Assembly: GCA_029939535.1 (NCBI GenBank)
Contig: JAOZST010000005.1
Span: forward strand, 1-45,661
Length of the DNA: 45,661 nucleotides
Direction: 5' to 3'
Origin: NBML01 sp029939535
GTDB lineage: Bacteria > Desulfobacterota > Desulfobacteria > Desulfobacterales > Desulfobacteraceae
Shown: piece by piece, positions 8,176 to 16,512 of the stretch
How positions within the stretch are numbered: the first letter of the stretch is position 1
Layout of the letters: every line of letters starts with the position of its first letter
The notes under the pieces: model-generated
Seen by the model: the letters and a program-made list of their open reading frames with translations, nothing else
Told to the model about the DNA's origin: nothing
The model's database searches: none
Program-made: the position numbers and the translations under genes

Positions 8176-9108
8176 TTATTGCTTTCCATAGCCATATCCA
8201 TATTTATGGTAGCCGTATCCATATCCGATCTTCTTTTTAACATAGTTCTGGACCACTCCAAGGATTTTATCCTTTCCATAGATGTCAATAATATCCTGGA
8301 CCTCTTTTTTCCGGGTTTTGCCATAACGGACAACAATGATGATACCATCCACATACCTGGCAATGGCATTTGTTTCAGAAGTGATGTAGGGGGGGGGCGT
8401 ATCAATCAGAATATACCGGTCGGAGTAGCGTAATTTTACCTCATGGAGCAGGCGCCTCATCTGCTCTGAAGACAAAAGTTCCAAAGGATTTGAGGGGATC
8501 CGCCCCCCGGGCAGAATCGTAAGTTTATTGATAAAAGTTTTCTTCAGCACAGAGGATAAAGGCATTGTTGAGGATAAATATTCACTCAAGCCCTTGTGGG
8601 CCATATCAAATCCAAACAAACTGTGAACTGTGGGATGGCGGAGATCGCAGTCCATCAAAAGAACAAACTCATCAATGCTCTGGGCAATGCTCACGGCAAG
8701 GTTTGCTGAAACAAAGGATTTCCCGTCACCCGATGATGCACTGGTGATCATTATGGTCCGGGGAGGTTCTCCTTTTTCCGGGAAAAGAAGATTGGTTTTT
8801 AAAAGCCGAATCTGTTCAGATGCAGGAGAATGGGGTTTTAAAAGACTTACCAAGGCTTCATTGACATTTGTGGGAAGGGTATGTTCTGTCTCAAAGGAAT
8901 CGGTTTTATGCTCCTGAGTAAAGTGCTTAGTACCCTTATTCTCTGTATCATCATGCACTGTATCTGAATCTGCTTGATCAGAATGCGGTTGATCTGCTTG
9001 GGACTGGTTTAAATACGCCTGGCCCGGAAAATCGTTTTCTGCCGATTTTTCAGTGTCATGTTGCAGGCCCTGCTCTGATTTCTCCAATGCTCTAAAAATC
9101 TTACCCAA
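8176..9108 (-). CDS. XrtA-associated tyrosine autokinase (BY-kinase)
   Basis: Cytosolic P-loop tyrosine kinase that partners the chain-length protein and controls polymer assembly. Domains: a polar, low-complexity N-terminal linker rich in Gln, Ser, Asp and His (15-75), then the kinase core with Walker A SSGDGKS (125-131), Walker A' LLMDCDLRHP (150-159) and Walker B ILIDTPPP (233-240). The last 15 residues hold six tyrosines alternating with glycines (Y296, 298, 300, 303, 305, 307), the expected autophosphorylation cluster. There is no membrane segment, so it must dock on the separate chain-length protein. The start is TTG, supported by AGGAG 7 bases upstream. Codons for DTPPP contain nine consecutive C (8389-8397). 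Confidence 0.92.
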   Translation of the reverse strand: MGKIFRALEKSEQGLQHDTEKSAENDFPGQAYLNQSQADQPHSDQADSDTVHDDTENKGTKHFTQEHKTDSFETEHTLPTNVNEALVSLLKPHSPASEQIRLLKTNLLFPEKGEPPRTIMITSASSGDGKSFVSANLAVSIAQSIDEFVLLMDCDLRHPTVHSLFGFDMAHKGLSEYLSSTMPLSSVLKKTFINKLTILPGGRIPSNPLELLSSEQMRRLLHEVKLRYSDRYILIDTPPPYITSETNAIARYVDGIIIVVRYGKTRKKEVQDIIDIYGKDKILGVVQNYVKKKIGYGYGYHKYGYGYGKQ

Positions 9109-9124
9109 ATTAAGACTCCTGAAA

Positions 9125-10777
9125 TTAAAAATTGAGGTTCATTTTTATAAAGTTAATGGTTCTGTCAAGTCCCTTATGGTTCAGAATTGCGAAAAAGCTT
9201 AAAAACAGGGCCGCATACAGACTGCAGCCAATAAAGGCTGCCATTGCTATTTTTCGCCTTAGTCTATATCCTGGTTTTTCCAGAAAAGGAATAGTGGCAA
9301 GTATGGTAAGACCCAGTTCATTTTCGATCTGCTCTTCTCTCCTGATAATTGAAAACCCCATAATTTCCTTCAGAAAAACAATACCCCCTCCAACCCCCAG
9401 TCCAACTGCGATGGAAAATAAAAATAATAATTTTACGTTGGGGGTAATGGGTTTTTCCGGCAGACGTGCATGATCCAGTATCCTGAACTGCTCACCTTTC
9501 TGCTTTTTCTCCATATTAAGGGAAAGCTCTGCTTCCAGCTTCCGTCCCAGCAATGAATCAAACACACCCTGAATATGTGAGTAATCACGCTGCAGGGACC
9601 GAAGCTCAAGCTCTCTTTTGGGGGTATCTTCCACCCGGGTTTGATAAATCTTCATATTCTGTTCTATTGTTGAAATATCAGACTGGAGTTTTTGAATTTC
9701 ATTTTTAATCTGCTTCAGCTGTAGTTCCTGCTGCATGGCTGCAAAATCGGGCATCGCTCCCGTTTCCATGCTTTCATTTTCAATTGTTTCATTTTCCGGA
9801 ATCAATATTTCTGCTGTTCTCTGCTCTTCTTCTATTGTTTTTTCAAGCTTTTCAATGATTGTTTTCAATTTTGCAACATCCGGGTGGCGTTCTGTGTATC
9901 GTAATAAAAGATTATCGTATTGTTGCTGAGCCAAAGATAATTTCTGTTCATTTTCAGACTCAGCAAAAGATTCCTCTTCTCCGAAATCAAAAGTTCCAAA
10001 CTGATTATCCAGATTCTGAGAAGCCATTTCCCTGGACTGGGCAATCTGGGTCTCAAGCATGTTTAAGGAATTTCTTGCTTCCCGCAGCATGGCGTTTCTA
10101 TCCACAAGCTGCTGCTGTAGACGGTCCAGGGTTCTCAGGTTTGATTCAAGTTCATCCGGAAGTCCACCAAGGTACTTGACCCGGTATGCTGAAAGGGCCT
10201 GCTCCCTTTCTTCAAGCTGTTTTCTGGTTTTTTCAAGTTCTGAATCCAGAAACTCACTGGTTCCAACGGCCTGGGCCTCACGAACTTTGAGATTTTCATC
10301 CATAAAATAGCTGGCAAGGGTATTTGTGATACGCATGACCCTCTGGGGTTTATTTCCCGTATAAGAGATGGTAAAAGACTCTGCACCCCGTCTGTTCTGT
10401 TCTAATCTGATCTTGATTCTATTTCTCAGCCCTGCTGCCTTGTCTTCAAGATACATGCCTTCAGCATTTTCATATAACCCAAATTGATCAATGATTTTTT
10501 CAAGATTACTCCGGCTGAGGATCTGCTGGGAAATGGTGCTGACTCTCTGGCTGATGCTTGAGGTGACAACGGACCGGATATAGCTTGTGGGCACCCGCTG
10601 GGCCTGGACAAGGATAAGGGAGGATGCTTGATAGGTTTTAGGGGCTGTAAAAGTTCTATAAAGCCCAATAGTCAGGGAGATACAAAGGGGTATGATGATG
10701 ATCCATTTTCCCCTGAGAAGGATATCAATAATCTGGTCTGGTTTGATTTGTGCTGGTGCTTGAAAAGGTTCTGCCAT
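9125..10777 (-). CDS. Wzz-type polysaccharide chain-length determinant
   Basis: Inner-membrane polysaccharide co-polymerase that sets polymer length and receives the tyrosine kinase. The 550 residues have an N-terminal helix (about 30-46), a long periplasmic segment with coiled coils (about 200-420, many Glu, Gln and Leu), and membrane helices near 455-475 and 510-535. The conserved PxxP-like segment RLPEKPITPNVKL precedes the second helix. No kinase domain is fused. It matches TIGR03007-like XrtA chain-length proteins in size and order. It starts the kinase-transferase-export run; a sigma-54 promoter lies about 180 bases upstream. A 16-bp tandem duplication ends 2 bases before its ATG and contains the only, weak, GGA ribosome binding site. 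Confidence 0.93.
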   Translation of the reverse strand: MAEPFQAPAQIKPDQIIDILLRGKWIIIIPLCISLTIGLYRTFTAPKTYQASSLILVQAQRVPTSYIRSVVTSSISQRVSTISQQILSRSNLEKIIDQFGLYENAEGMYLEDKAAGLRNRIKIRLEQNRRGAESFTISYTGNKPQRVMRITNTLASYFMDENLKVREAQAVGTSEFLDSELEKTRKQLEEREQALSAYRVKYLGGLPDELESNLRTLDRLQQQLVDRNAMLREARNSLNMLETQIAQSREMASQNLDNQFGTFDFGEEESFAESENEQKLSLAQQQYDNLLLRYTERHPDVAKLKTIIEKLEKTIEEEQRTAEILIPENETIENESMETGAMPDFAAMQQELQLKQIKNEIQKLQSDISTIEQNMKIYQTRVEDTPKRELELRSLQRDYSHIQGVFDSLLGRKLEAELSLNMEKKQKGEQFRILDHARLPEKPITPNVKLLFLFSIAVGLGVGGGIVFLKEIMGFSIIRREEQIENELGLTILATIPFLEKPGYRLRRKIAMAAFIGCSLYAALFLSFFAILNHKGLDRTINFIKMNLNF

Positions 10778-10779
10778 AT

Positions 10780-10811
10780 TTAGTCCAAAGTATTATTAGT
10801 CCAAAGTATTA
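10780..10811. repeat. Perfect 16-bp tandem duplication
   Basis: TTAGTCCAAAGTATTA occurs twice head to tail (10780-10795 and 10796-10811), ending 2 bases before the chain-length start codon. On the transcript each copy carries TTTGGACTAA, so the weak ribosome binding region is duplicated. Confidence 0.95.
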
Positions 10812-10834
10812 ATTGTTGATTTATTTTTTCCCCT

Positions 10835-10861
10835 GTAAAGCCTGGAACGGTCATTCTTTAC
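10835..10861 (-). promoter_or_regulatory. Leader hairpin after the short leader ORF
   Basis: GTAAAG and CTTTAC form a 6-bp stem, with CC/GG able to pair inside, starting at the last base of the leader ORF stop codon. The downstream RNA is A-rich, so it is not a terminator. A regulatory role is only a possibility. Confidence 0.3.
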
Positions 10862-10884
10862 TAATATTTTTTCTTTGTCAACAT
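10861..10884 (-). CDS. Possible seven-residue leader peptide MLTKKKY
   Basis: A short frame in the 5' leader of the sigma-54 transcript: AGGAG, 7 bases, then ATG and seven codons (MLTKKKY) ending in TAG. The spacing is ideal for translation. Three consecutive lysine codons precede the tyrosine codon. Chance occurrence cannot be excluded at this length. Confidence 0.3.
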   Translation of the reverse strand: MLTKKKY

Positions 10885-10956
10885 GTAAAATCTCCTAAAA
10901 GGTCATTTTATAGGGGTTTTCCTTTTAAGCTGTGGTCTGGTCATAGAGTAAGTCAT

Positions 10957-10972
10957 AGCAAATATCATGCCA
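10957..10972 (-). promoter_or_regulatory. Sigma-54 (-24/-12) promoter
   Basis: The minus strand reads TGGCATGATATTTGCT. It matches the RpoN consensus TGGCAC-N5-TTGCW with one change and has the exact GG-10-GC spacing. It is oriented toward the chain-length gene, with a predicted start near 10946 and a leader of about 170 bases. XrtA loci in other bacteria often come with the PrsK/PrsR sensor and sigma-54 activator, so this promoter type is expected. Confidence 0.75.
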
Positions 10973-11057
10973 TTCTTTAAAAATTAGTATTTTTATCTCT
11001 CAATATATTATTTTTGCCTATTTATCAATTAAACCATAGTTATCAGGATACGTTATC

Positions 11058-11085
11058 TGACAATTCACGGCATTCCAGTGACAAT
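11058..11085 (-). promoter_or_regulatory. Phased TGACAAT repeats, candidate enhancer sites
   Basis: TGACAAT occurs at 11058-11064 and 11079-11085, 21 bases apart (two helical turns), roughly 90-110 bases upstream of the -24 element. This is the usual place for binding sites of a sigma-54 activator. The activator is not encoded in the window. Confidence 0.4.
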
Positions 11086-11208
11086 AAAAAGTCTGCATAA
11101 AAAACCTCACACAACCTTATTTAATTTTGTTAAACTTTATATCAACATATAGCAAAAAAACTTACTAACATTCAGTACATTCCAGCAAAATTCTTAACAT
11201 CCTTCTTT

Positions 11209-11234
11209 GGTGCATGCAAAAGGTGCATGCAAAA
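11209..11234. repeat. Tandem 13-bp repeat with TGCATGCA palindromes
   Basis: GGTGCATGCAAAA is present twice in tandem (11209-11221 and 11222-11234), 55 bases beyond the stop of the TPR gene. Each copy contains the 8-bp palindrome TGCATGCA. Confidence 0.9.
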
Positions 11235-11289
11235 TTTTGGCACAAAAGCCACGAAAACAAAAAAATATAATCTTCTTCGTTTGAGTTAT

Positions 11290-13644
11290 TCAGTTCAGCA
11301 TCTTCCGGGCAGTTTTAGCGTCCTTAAAGTTTGGATCCAGTTCCAGGGCCTTTTTGAAATAGGTTCTGGCCTTTTCATATTCCTGGGACATGTAGAGGGT
11401 CATCCCGTAATGGTAAAATACCAATGTATTTTCTGGGTTCAGCTTTAAACTATCTTCAAGCTCAGACAAGGCATTTGGAAAATTTCCCTTCTGGTAATAA
11501 ATCCATCCCATGGTATCCAGTACATTGGGATCATTGGGTGATTTTTTCCGGGCGATTTTTGCAAATTTAAATGCTTCATCAATGGTTCCCTTTTCCTCTG
11601 AGAGGATAAATGCAAGGTTATTGGCTGCAGTTGGATGCTCAGGATTTATCACAAGGGCTTTTCTATAGTATTCTTCTGCCTTGATAATATTACCCTGGAT
11701 GTCATAGGTGATGGCCATGGCTATGAGGACTGGAACATAGGAAGGGTTAATTTTTTCGACCAGTCTATACTCTTCAAGGGCTTTTTCCGGTTGTTTCTGC
11801 CGGTTAAGAATATTTGCCATGTGCATATGGGGTTTTATGAAATTTGGATTCAACAGAACTGCTTTTTTAAAATGCTCAAAGGCCTGATCCGGCTCATTGG
11901 ATTTCAGATATATTTCTCCACTGAGATTTTCAAAAAAAACCTTTGAGACTGAATTTGTCTTGGGAATCAGGTTGTTGACCAGGTCAAGGGCCTGGCTGTA
12001 TTTTTTTTCAGACATATGAATATCTGCTATTATTTTCACAATTCCCAACTGATTGGGGTCGATTTCCAAGGCTTTTTGCAATAATTCCATGGCCTGGTCC
12101 TGGCGGTCTGTGGATTTGTATAAAAGGCCAAGGCGGATATAGGCCGGGCCATAGTTGGGTTTCTGGTCTATAATTACTTGAAGAATTTTTTCAGCTTCCT
12201 TGATATTGCCTTCCAAAAGGTTTACACCGGATAACATGGTCATGGTTTTTACATTCGGAGGGGTGAGTTTAAAAACTTCTTCTATCTGCTCCCTTGCTTT
12301 TTTAAGATTTTTTTCAAGGATATAGACTTCCGTAAGCTTGAGCCTTGCTTCAACCAGACCAGGATCTACGGTTATGGCTGCAAGGAGATTTCCCTTTACC
12401 TGATCCTTTTCAAACTCTTCCGGGTTGTCAAGCATGCCTGCGGCTGCACGGAAAAGTTTTTGTTCCGACCTGTTGCTGGCTCCCCGTTCTTCAATACACA
12501 ATGCCCGATAATAATAGGCTTTGGCATTTATCCTGTCCAGATTGATTACCTGGTCAAATTTATCAAGGGCCTGTTTAAAATCCTTTTTAACCATGAATAC
12601 CCTGCCTTTCTGAAAAAGGGCATCCACATATTTATTGTCCAGACGTAAGGCTTGATCAACGGCTTTTTCTGCCTTTTCAATCATGTTAAACTGGAGATAA
12701 ATCTGGGACAGACTTGTATGGATCAATGGATTTTTCTTCTGCTTTGCCAGGGCATTTTTCATGGTTATCATGGCCTTGTCCCGCTCATTTCTTTTGGTAT
12801 AGAACTCGGCAAGATTCATCAGGGGTTTTATTTTTTCAGGACCTTCCATCACAGCCTTTTGATAATTTTCTTCTGCCTGTATATATTTTTGCCTGCCCTC
12901 ATAAAACCTGGCAAGGTCTGTATATTTTTCAACCTTCATGCCTTTGGTCTCCAAAAGGCCAGTGAGCAGGGTCTCGATTTTGTCCCATTGTTTCTGGAAA
13001 GCATATAATTTTGCCAGCCCCATATAGGCCTGGCGGGAGAAAGGATTCTGGGTGATTGCCATCATATAAGCATTTTCCGCTTTATCAATATCCTTGGTTT
13101 TAATATAAAGCTGGGCTAGGAGAACATAGGTTTTACTATTTTTATTGTCATCTTTATTACCAAGGGAATTGGCTTTGTTCAGGGTTTCAATGGCTGAATC
13201 AAGATCTCTTTCTTTAATTTGAATTTCCGAAAGAAGATGATAGGCCTCAATGGTCGTGGGAGATATTTCAAGAATTTTTGATATATATCCCCTGGCATCC
13301 AGCAGTTTGTCTGTCTGGAAATAAATATGGGCAAGGCTCAGATAGGCAGGTATGCTCTTGGGATTTATTTTTGCAGCAAGATTATAATATTTTATAGCCT
13401 GATTCATCTGTCGCAGGAGAATATAGATTTCTGCAATCTCAAAACAGGCAACATAATTTTTTGGATCCAGCTTGATGGCATTTCGATATTCTATGGCAGC
13501 TGTTTCCAGCTTATTCTGGGAAATAAATTGCCGGGCACTTTCAATATATGCCAATACACTTTTTTCATCATTTTTGGAACAGCCTGGGAAAAAAAACAGA
13601 ATAATAAGGGTATAAATTATGAATTTATATTGTAATGGTTTCAT
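11290..13644 (-). CDS. PEP-CTERM-system TPR lipoprotein (PrsT-like)
   Basis: 784 residues. A lipoprotein signal peptide (about 1-21) ends in FFFPGC, so Cys22 would be lipidated. The rest is a long superhelix of about twenty tetratricopeptide repeats with recurring A..Y..A....P and LDP/INP motifs. It resembles TIGR02917, the TPR lipoprotein of PEP-CTERM/exosortase loci, thought to scaffold periplasmic or outer-membrane assembly of the polysaccharide machinery. It lies upstream of the sigma-54 promoter, so it belongs to a separate transcript that may read through. Divergent from pepN. An AGG sits 4 bases before the ATG, with AAAGGA further upstream. Confidence 0.88.
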   Translation of the reverse strand: MKPLQYKFIIYTLIILFFFPGCSKNDEKSVLAYIESARQFISQNKLETAAIEYRNAIKLDPKNYVACFEIAEIYILLRQMNQAIKYYNLAAKINPKSIPAYLSLAHIYFQTDKLLDARGYISKILEISPTTIEAYHLLSEIQIKERDLDSAIETLNKANSLGNKDDNKNSKTYVLLAQLYIKTKDIDKAENAYMMAITQNPFSRQAYMGLAKLYAFQKQWDKIETLLTGLLETKGMKVEKYTDLARFYEGRQKYIQAEENYQKAVMEGPEKIKPLMNLAEFYTKRNERDKAMITMKNALAKQKKNPLIHTSLSQIYLQFNMIEKAEKAVDQALRLDNKYVDALFQKGRVFMVKKDFKQALDKFDQVINLDRINAKAYYYRALCIEERGASNRSEQKLFRAAAGMLDNPEEFEKDQVKGNLLAAITVDPGLVEARLKLTEVYILEKNLKKAREQIEEVFKLTPPNVKTMTMLSGVNLLEGNIKEAEKILQVIIDQKPNYGPAYIRLGLLYKSTDRQDQAMELLQKALEIDPNQLGIVKIIADIHMSEKKYSQALDLVNNLIPKTNSVSKVFFENLSGEIYLKSNEPDQAFEHFKKAVLLNPNFIKPHMHMANILNRQKQPEKALEEYRLVEKINPSYVPVLIAMAITYDIQGNIIKAEEYYRKALVINPEHPTAANNLAFILSEEKGTIDEAFKFAKIARKKSPNDPNVLDTMGWIYYQKGNFPNALSELEDSLKLNPENTLVFYHYGMTLYMSQEYEKARTYFKKALELDPNFKDAKTARKMLN

Positions 13645-13687
13645 GAAACCTGAATTCCTTTATGGCTTTCTTTGAATTGTGAAATGC

Positions 13688-13716
13688 AGTTTATTCGATC
13701 CCCCTGTAAAAATCAA
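13688..13716 (-). promoter_or_regulatory. Candidate sigma-70 promoter for the TPR lipoprotein gene
   Basis: On the minus strand TTGATT (13711-13716), a 17-base spacer and TAAACT (13688-13693) lie 44 bases before the ATG. Both boxes match four of six consensus positions, so support is modest. Confidence 0.3.
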
Positions 13717-13784
13717 TATGGCAAAAGTCAATTTTCAAAAAACAACAATTGACAACAAAAGAAGATGGTTTTATCTTTTTCCCC

Positions 13785-16442
13785 ATGAAAACTCCAGAGA
13801 CTATATATTTAAAAGACTATACACCGGCAGATTTTTTGGTGGATCATATTGATCTCACCTTTGATATTGAAGAAGATCAAACCAGGGTTACTTCTTTGAT
13901 GCAGATTCATAGAAACCAGGATATAAAAAAAAAGAATACTAAAGACAAGGATTCGAAAGATAAGGATTCGAAAGATAAGTCCGGGGCTCTTGTCCTTGAC
14001 AAAGGACCCTTTAAGATCGTTTCCGTAATCGCCGACGGGATGGTGCTGCTGCCCGGGGAATATGAATCCGGGGAGGATTATTTTAAACTGGCTGCAACAC
14101 CTGACCGGTTCAGACTGGAAATTGTATCCCTTTTAAAACCCAGGGAGAATACCAGCCTGCAGGGATTGTATATGTCCGGTGACATCTTCTGCACCCAGTG
14201 CGAAGCCCAGGGATTCAGGAAGATCACTCCTTTTCTTGACCGTCCTGATGTGATGGCCAGGTATTCCTGCACCATTATTGCCGATAAGACCCGGTATCCA
14301 GTGCTTTTGTCCAATGGGAATCCAGTGGCATCAGGTGACCTTGATAAAAACAGGCATTATGTAAGGTGGGAAGATCCCTTTAAAAAACCCAGTTATTTGT
14401 TTGCCCTTGTGGCTGGCGATTTGTCTGTTTTAGAGGATAATTTTATTACAGGTTCCGGGAAAAAAGTGGATCTGAAAATTTATTCGGAACAGGAAAATAT
14501 TGACAAATGCGGTCATGCCATGGAATCCCTGAAACAGGCAATGAAATGGGATGAAGACAGGTTTGGCCTTGAATATGATCTGGATCTGTACCAGATCGTG
14601 GCCATTAATGATTTTAATGCCGGGGCCATGGAAAATAAGGGCCTGAATATTTTTAATTCAAAATATGTTCTGGCAGACCCTGAAACGGCCACTGACGACG
14701 ATTTCATGAATATCCAGGGGGTAATCGCCCATGAATATTTCCACAACTGGACCGGAAACCGGGTTACCCTTAAAAACTGGTTTCAACTAAGTCTTAAGGA
14801 AGGTCTCACCGTGTTCCGGGATCAGGAATTTTCATCGGACATGAACTCCAGGGCTGTGAAACGGATTTCCTGCGTAAGAAATCTGCGAGCCTTTCAATTT
14901 CCCGAAGATGCAGGTCCCATGACCCATCCTGTGCGGCCTGAATCCTATATGAAAATGGATAATTTTTATACCATGACCGTGTATGAAAAGGGTGCGGAGC
15001 TTGTGCGCATGGTCCACCAGATCCTGGGAGAATCTTTTTTCAGGAAAGGTATGGATCTTTATTTTGAACGTTTTGACGGAATGGCCGTAACCATTGAGGA
15101 TTTTGTTTCGGTCATGGAAGAGGTGTCAGGCATTGATCTGACCCAGTTCAAACTCTGGTACTCCCAGTCCGGTACACCCTTGGTGAATCTTACCCGGTAC
15201 TATGACCCGGATAACAAAACCCTGGCCCTGACCTTTGAACAGGCCACAGAGCCGGACAGAAACCAGAAAAAAAAGCAGGCCCTTCATATTCCTGTGTGCA
15301 TTGGAATCATGGACTGTGAGGGCAATGACATTACACCGGAAAAATCATCCCTGGTTCAGTTAAAATCTGAAAAAGAAACCTTTGTTTTTGAAAATATGAG
15401 TCCTGATACCTACCCCTCAGTGTTCAGGCAATTTTCTGCTCCTGTGAAACTGAGTACAGATTTTTCAGATTCAGATCTTGCCTTTTTCATGGCAAATGAT
15501 CTGGATGAGTTCAACCGTTGGGATGCTGCCCAGATCCTTTTTATCCAGGAAACCCAGAACCTGGTATCTGCAATCCAGGAACAAAGGAATCCCAGGGTCT
15601 CCCCTGCCCTTGTCCAGGCCTTTAAAAAAGCATTGACAGATCCTGATATTGACCGGGCTTTTCTGGCAAAGGCTCTGCTGCTGCCCCAGGAGACTGAAAT
15701 CAAGGATCATTATGATATCATTGATGTAAATGCCATTCACCAGGCCAGAATATTTTTGAAAAAAGAGCTGGCACGAAAATTGACGTCGGAATTTTATGAT
15801 ATTATGAAAAAATGCTCCATTTATAATCCTTTGGGTCTATCTCACAAGGCAATTTCTGACAGAAGCCTGAAAAATCTGGCATTGTCCTATATTGGAAGCC
15901 TGCAGGAAAAAGAGACCACTTCCCTGGTTTTCAAGCAATTTGAGACGGCTGAAAACATGACAGATGAATTTGCTGCCCTGAGGATACTGAGCAATATTGA
16001 TCCCGATATCAGCCAGGCAGGCATCCAGGCTTTTTATAAAAAATGGAGCCATGACAAGCTGGTTCTGGATAAATGGTTTGCCGTACAGGCAGCCTCATAC
16101 CTGGATGATACCCTGGAAAGGGTACAGAGCCTGACAGGCCATGGGGATTTTTCCATGACCAATCCCAACAAGGTCAGGTCCCTGATTTATATGTTTGCCA
16201 TTCAGAATCCCATTAATTTTCACAGAAAAGACGGAAAGGGATATGAATTTATTGCAGACCAGATCCTGGATCTCGATAAAATCAATCCCCAGATATCTGC
16301 CCGGCTTGCTTCCTGTTTTAACCAGTGGAAAAAATATGATACAGGCAGGCAGGGGCTAATGGAAAAAGCCCTTAAGACCATCATAGGGGAGAAGGGGCTT
16401 TCCAAAAATACCTATGAGATTGTGTCCAGGGCTTTGGAGTAA
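13785..16442 (+). CDS. pepN: Aminopeptidase N (M1 zinc metallopeptidase)
   Basis: Cytosolic broad-specificity aminopeptidase. The frame opens with TTG at 13749, but the ATG at 13785 (MKTPETIYLKDYTPADF) fits the N-terminus of known PepN proteins and is used here, although neither start has a good Shine-Dalgarno. Length 885 residues is typical. Catalytic features are the exopeptidase motif GAMENKG (280-286) and the zinc motif HEYFH (316-320) with the third ligand Glu339 in LKEGL. The C-terminal helical domain is complete. Odd feature: a Lys/Asp/Ser low-complexity insert (about residues 48-65) in the N-terminal beta domain, encoded by a 15-bp tandem repeat. Confidence 0.95.
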   Translation: MKTPETIYLKDYTPADFLVDHIDLTFDIEEDQTRVTSLMQIHRNQDIKKKNTKDKDSKDKDSKDKSGALVLDKGPFKIVSVIADGMVLLPGEYESGEDYFKLAATPDRFRLEIVSLLKPRENTSLQGLYMSGDIFCTQCEAQGFRKITPFLDRPDVMARYSCTIIADKTRYPVLLSNGNPVASGDLDKNRHYVRWEDPFKKPSYLFALVAGDLSVLEDNFITGSGKKVDLKIYSEQENIDKCGHAMESLKQAMKWDEDRFGLEYDLDLYQIVAINDFNAGAMENKGLNIFNSKYVLADPETATDDDFMNIQGVIAHEYFHNWTGNRVTLKNWFQLSLKEGLTVFRDQEFSSDMNSRAVKRISCVRNLRAFQFPEDAGPMTHPVRPESYMKMDNFYTMTVYEKGAELVRMVHQILGESFFRKGMDLYFERFDGMAVTIEDFVSVMEEVSGIDLTQFKLWYSQSGTPLVNLTRYYDPDNKTLALTFEQATEPDRNQKKKQALHIPVCIGIMDCEGNDITPEKSSLVQLKSEKETFVFENMSPDTYPSVFRQFSAPVKLSTDFSDSDLAFFMANDLDEFNRWDAAQILFIQETQNLVSAIQEQRNPRVSPALVQAFKKALTDPDIDRAFLAKALLLPQETEIKDHYDIIDVNAIHQARIFLKKELARKLTSEFYDIMKKCSIYNPLGLSHKAISDRSLKNLALSYIGSLQEKETTSLVFKQFETAENMTDEFAALRILSNIDPDISQAGIQAFYKKWSHDKLVLDKWFAVQAASYLDDTLERVQSLTGHGDFSMTNPNKVRSLIYMFAIQNPINFHRKDGKGYEFIADQILDLDKINPQISARLASCFNQWKKYDTGRQGLMEKALKTIIGEKGLSKNTYEIVSRALE
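13947..13976. repeat. 15-bp tandem repeat inside pepN
   Basis: AAGGATTCGAAAGAT is repeated perfectly twice (13947-13961, 13962-13976), extending a KDKDSKDKDS-type insert in frame. A similar diverged unit precedes it (AAAGACAAGG). Confidence 0.95.
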
Positions 16443-16512
16443 ACAGAGCGAATATATTCTGGTTTTTTACTATCAGGACTGGTCGCCTATACATTCCCCC
16501 AGAATTATGAAT

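Larger units (their letters stand above)
10778..11289. other. Regulatory intergenic region of the exopolysaccharide operon
   Basis: No gene-sized frame fits in these 512 bases. On the minus strand they contain, from upstream to downstream: a tandem TGCATGCA repeat (11209-11234), two TGACAAT repeats 21 bases apart (11058-11085), a sigma-54 promoter (10957-10972), a seven-codon leader ORF with good ribosome binding site (10861-10884), a small hairpin (10835-10861) and a 16-bp tandem repeat next to the chain-length start codon. Confidence 0.75.

Noticed and set aside
8160..8405. An 81-residue frame overlapping the kinase gene on the same strand
   Set aside because: It is the out-of-frame reading past the poly-C tract and has no own start context.
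11209..11262. A GEMM-type cyclic-di-GMP riboswitch (words GCCACGAAAAC and GCATGCAAAA)
   Set aside because: The GEMM conserved core is missing and the strand does not match the downstream gene.
16457..16505. ATTCTGG/CCAGAAT inverted repeat between pepN and rlmD
   Set aside because: Only a 7-bp stem with a long loop and no T-run; not supported as a terminator.
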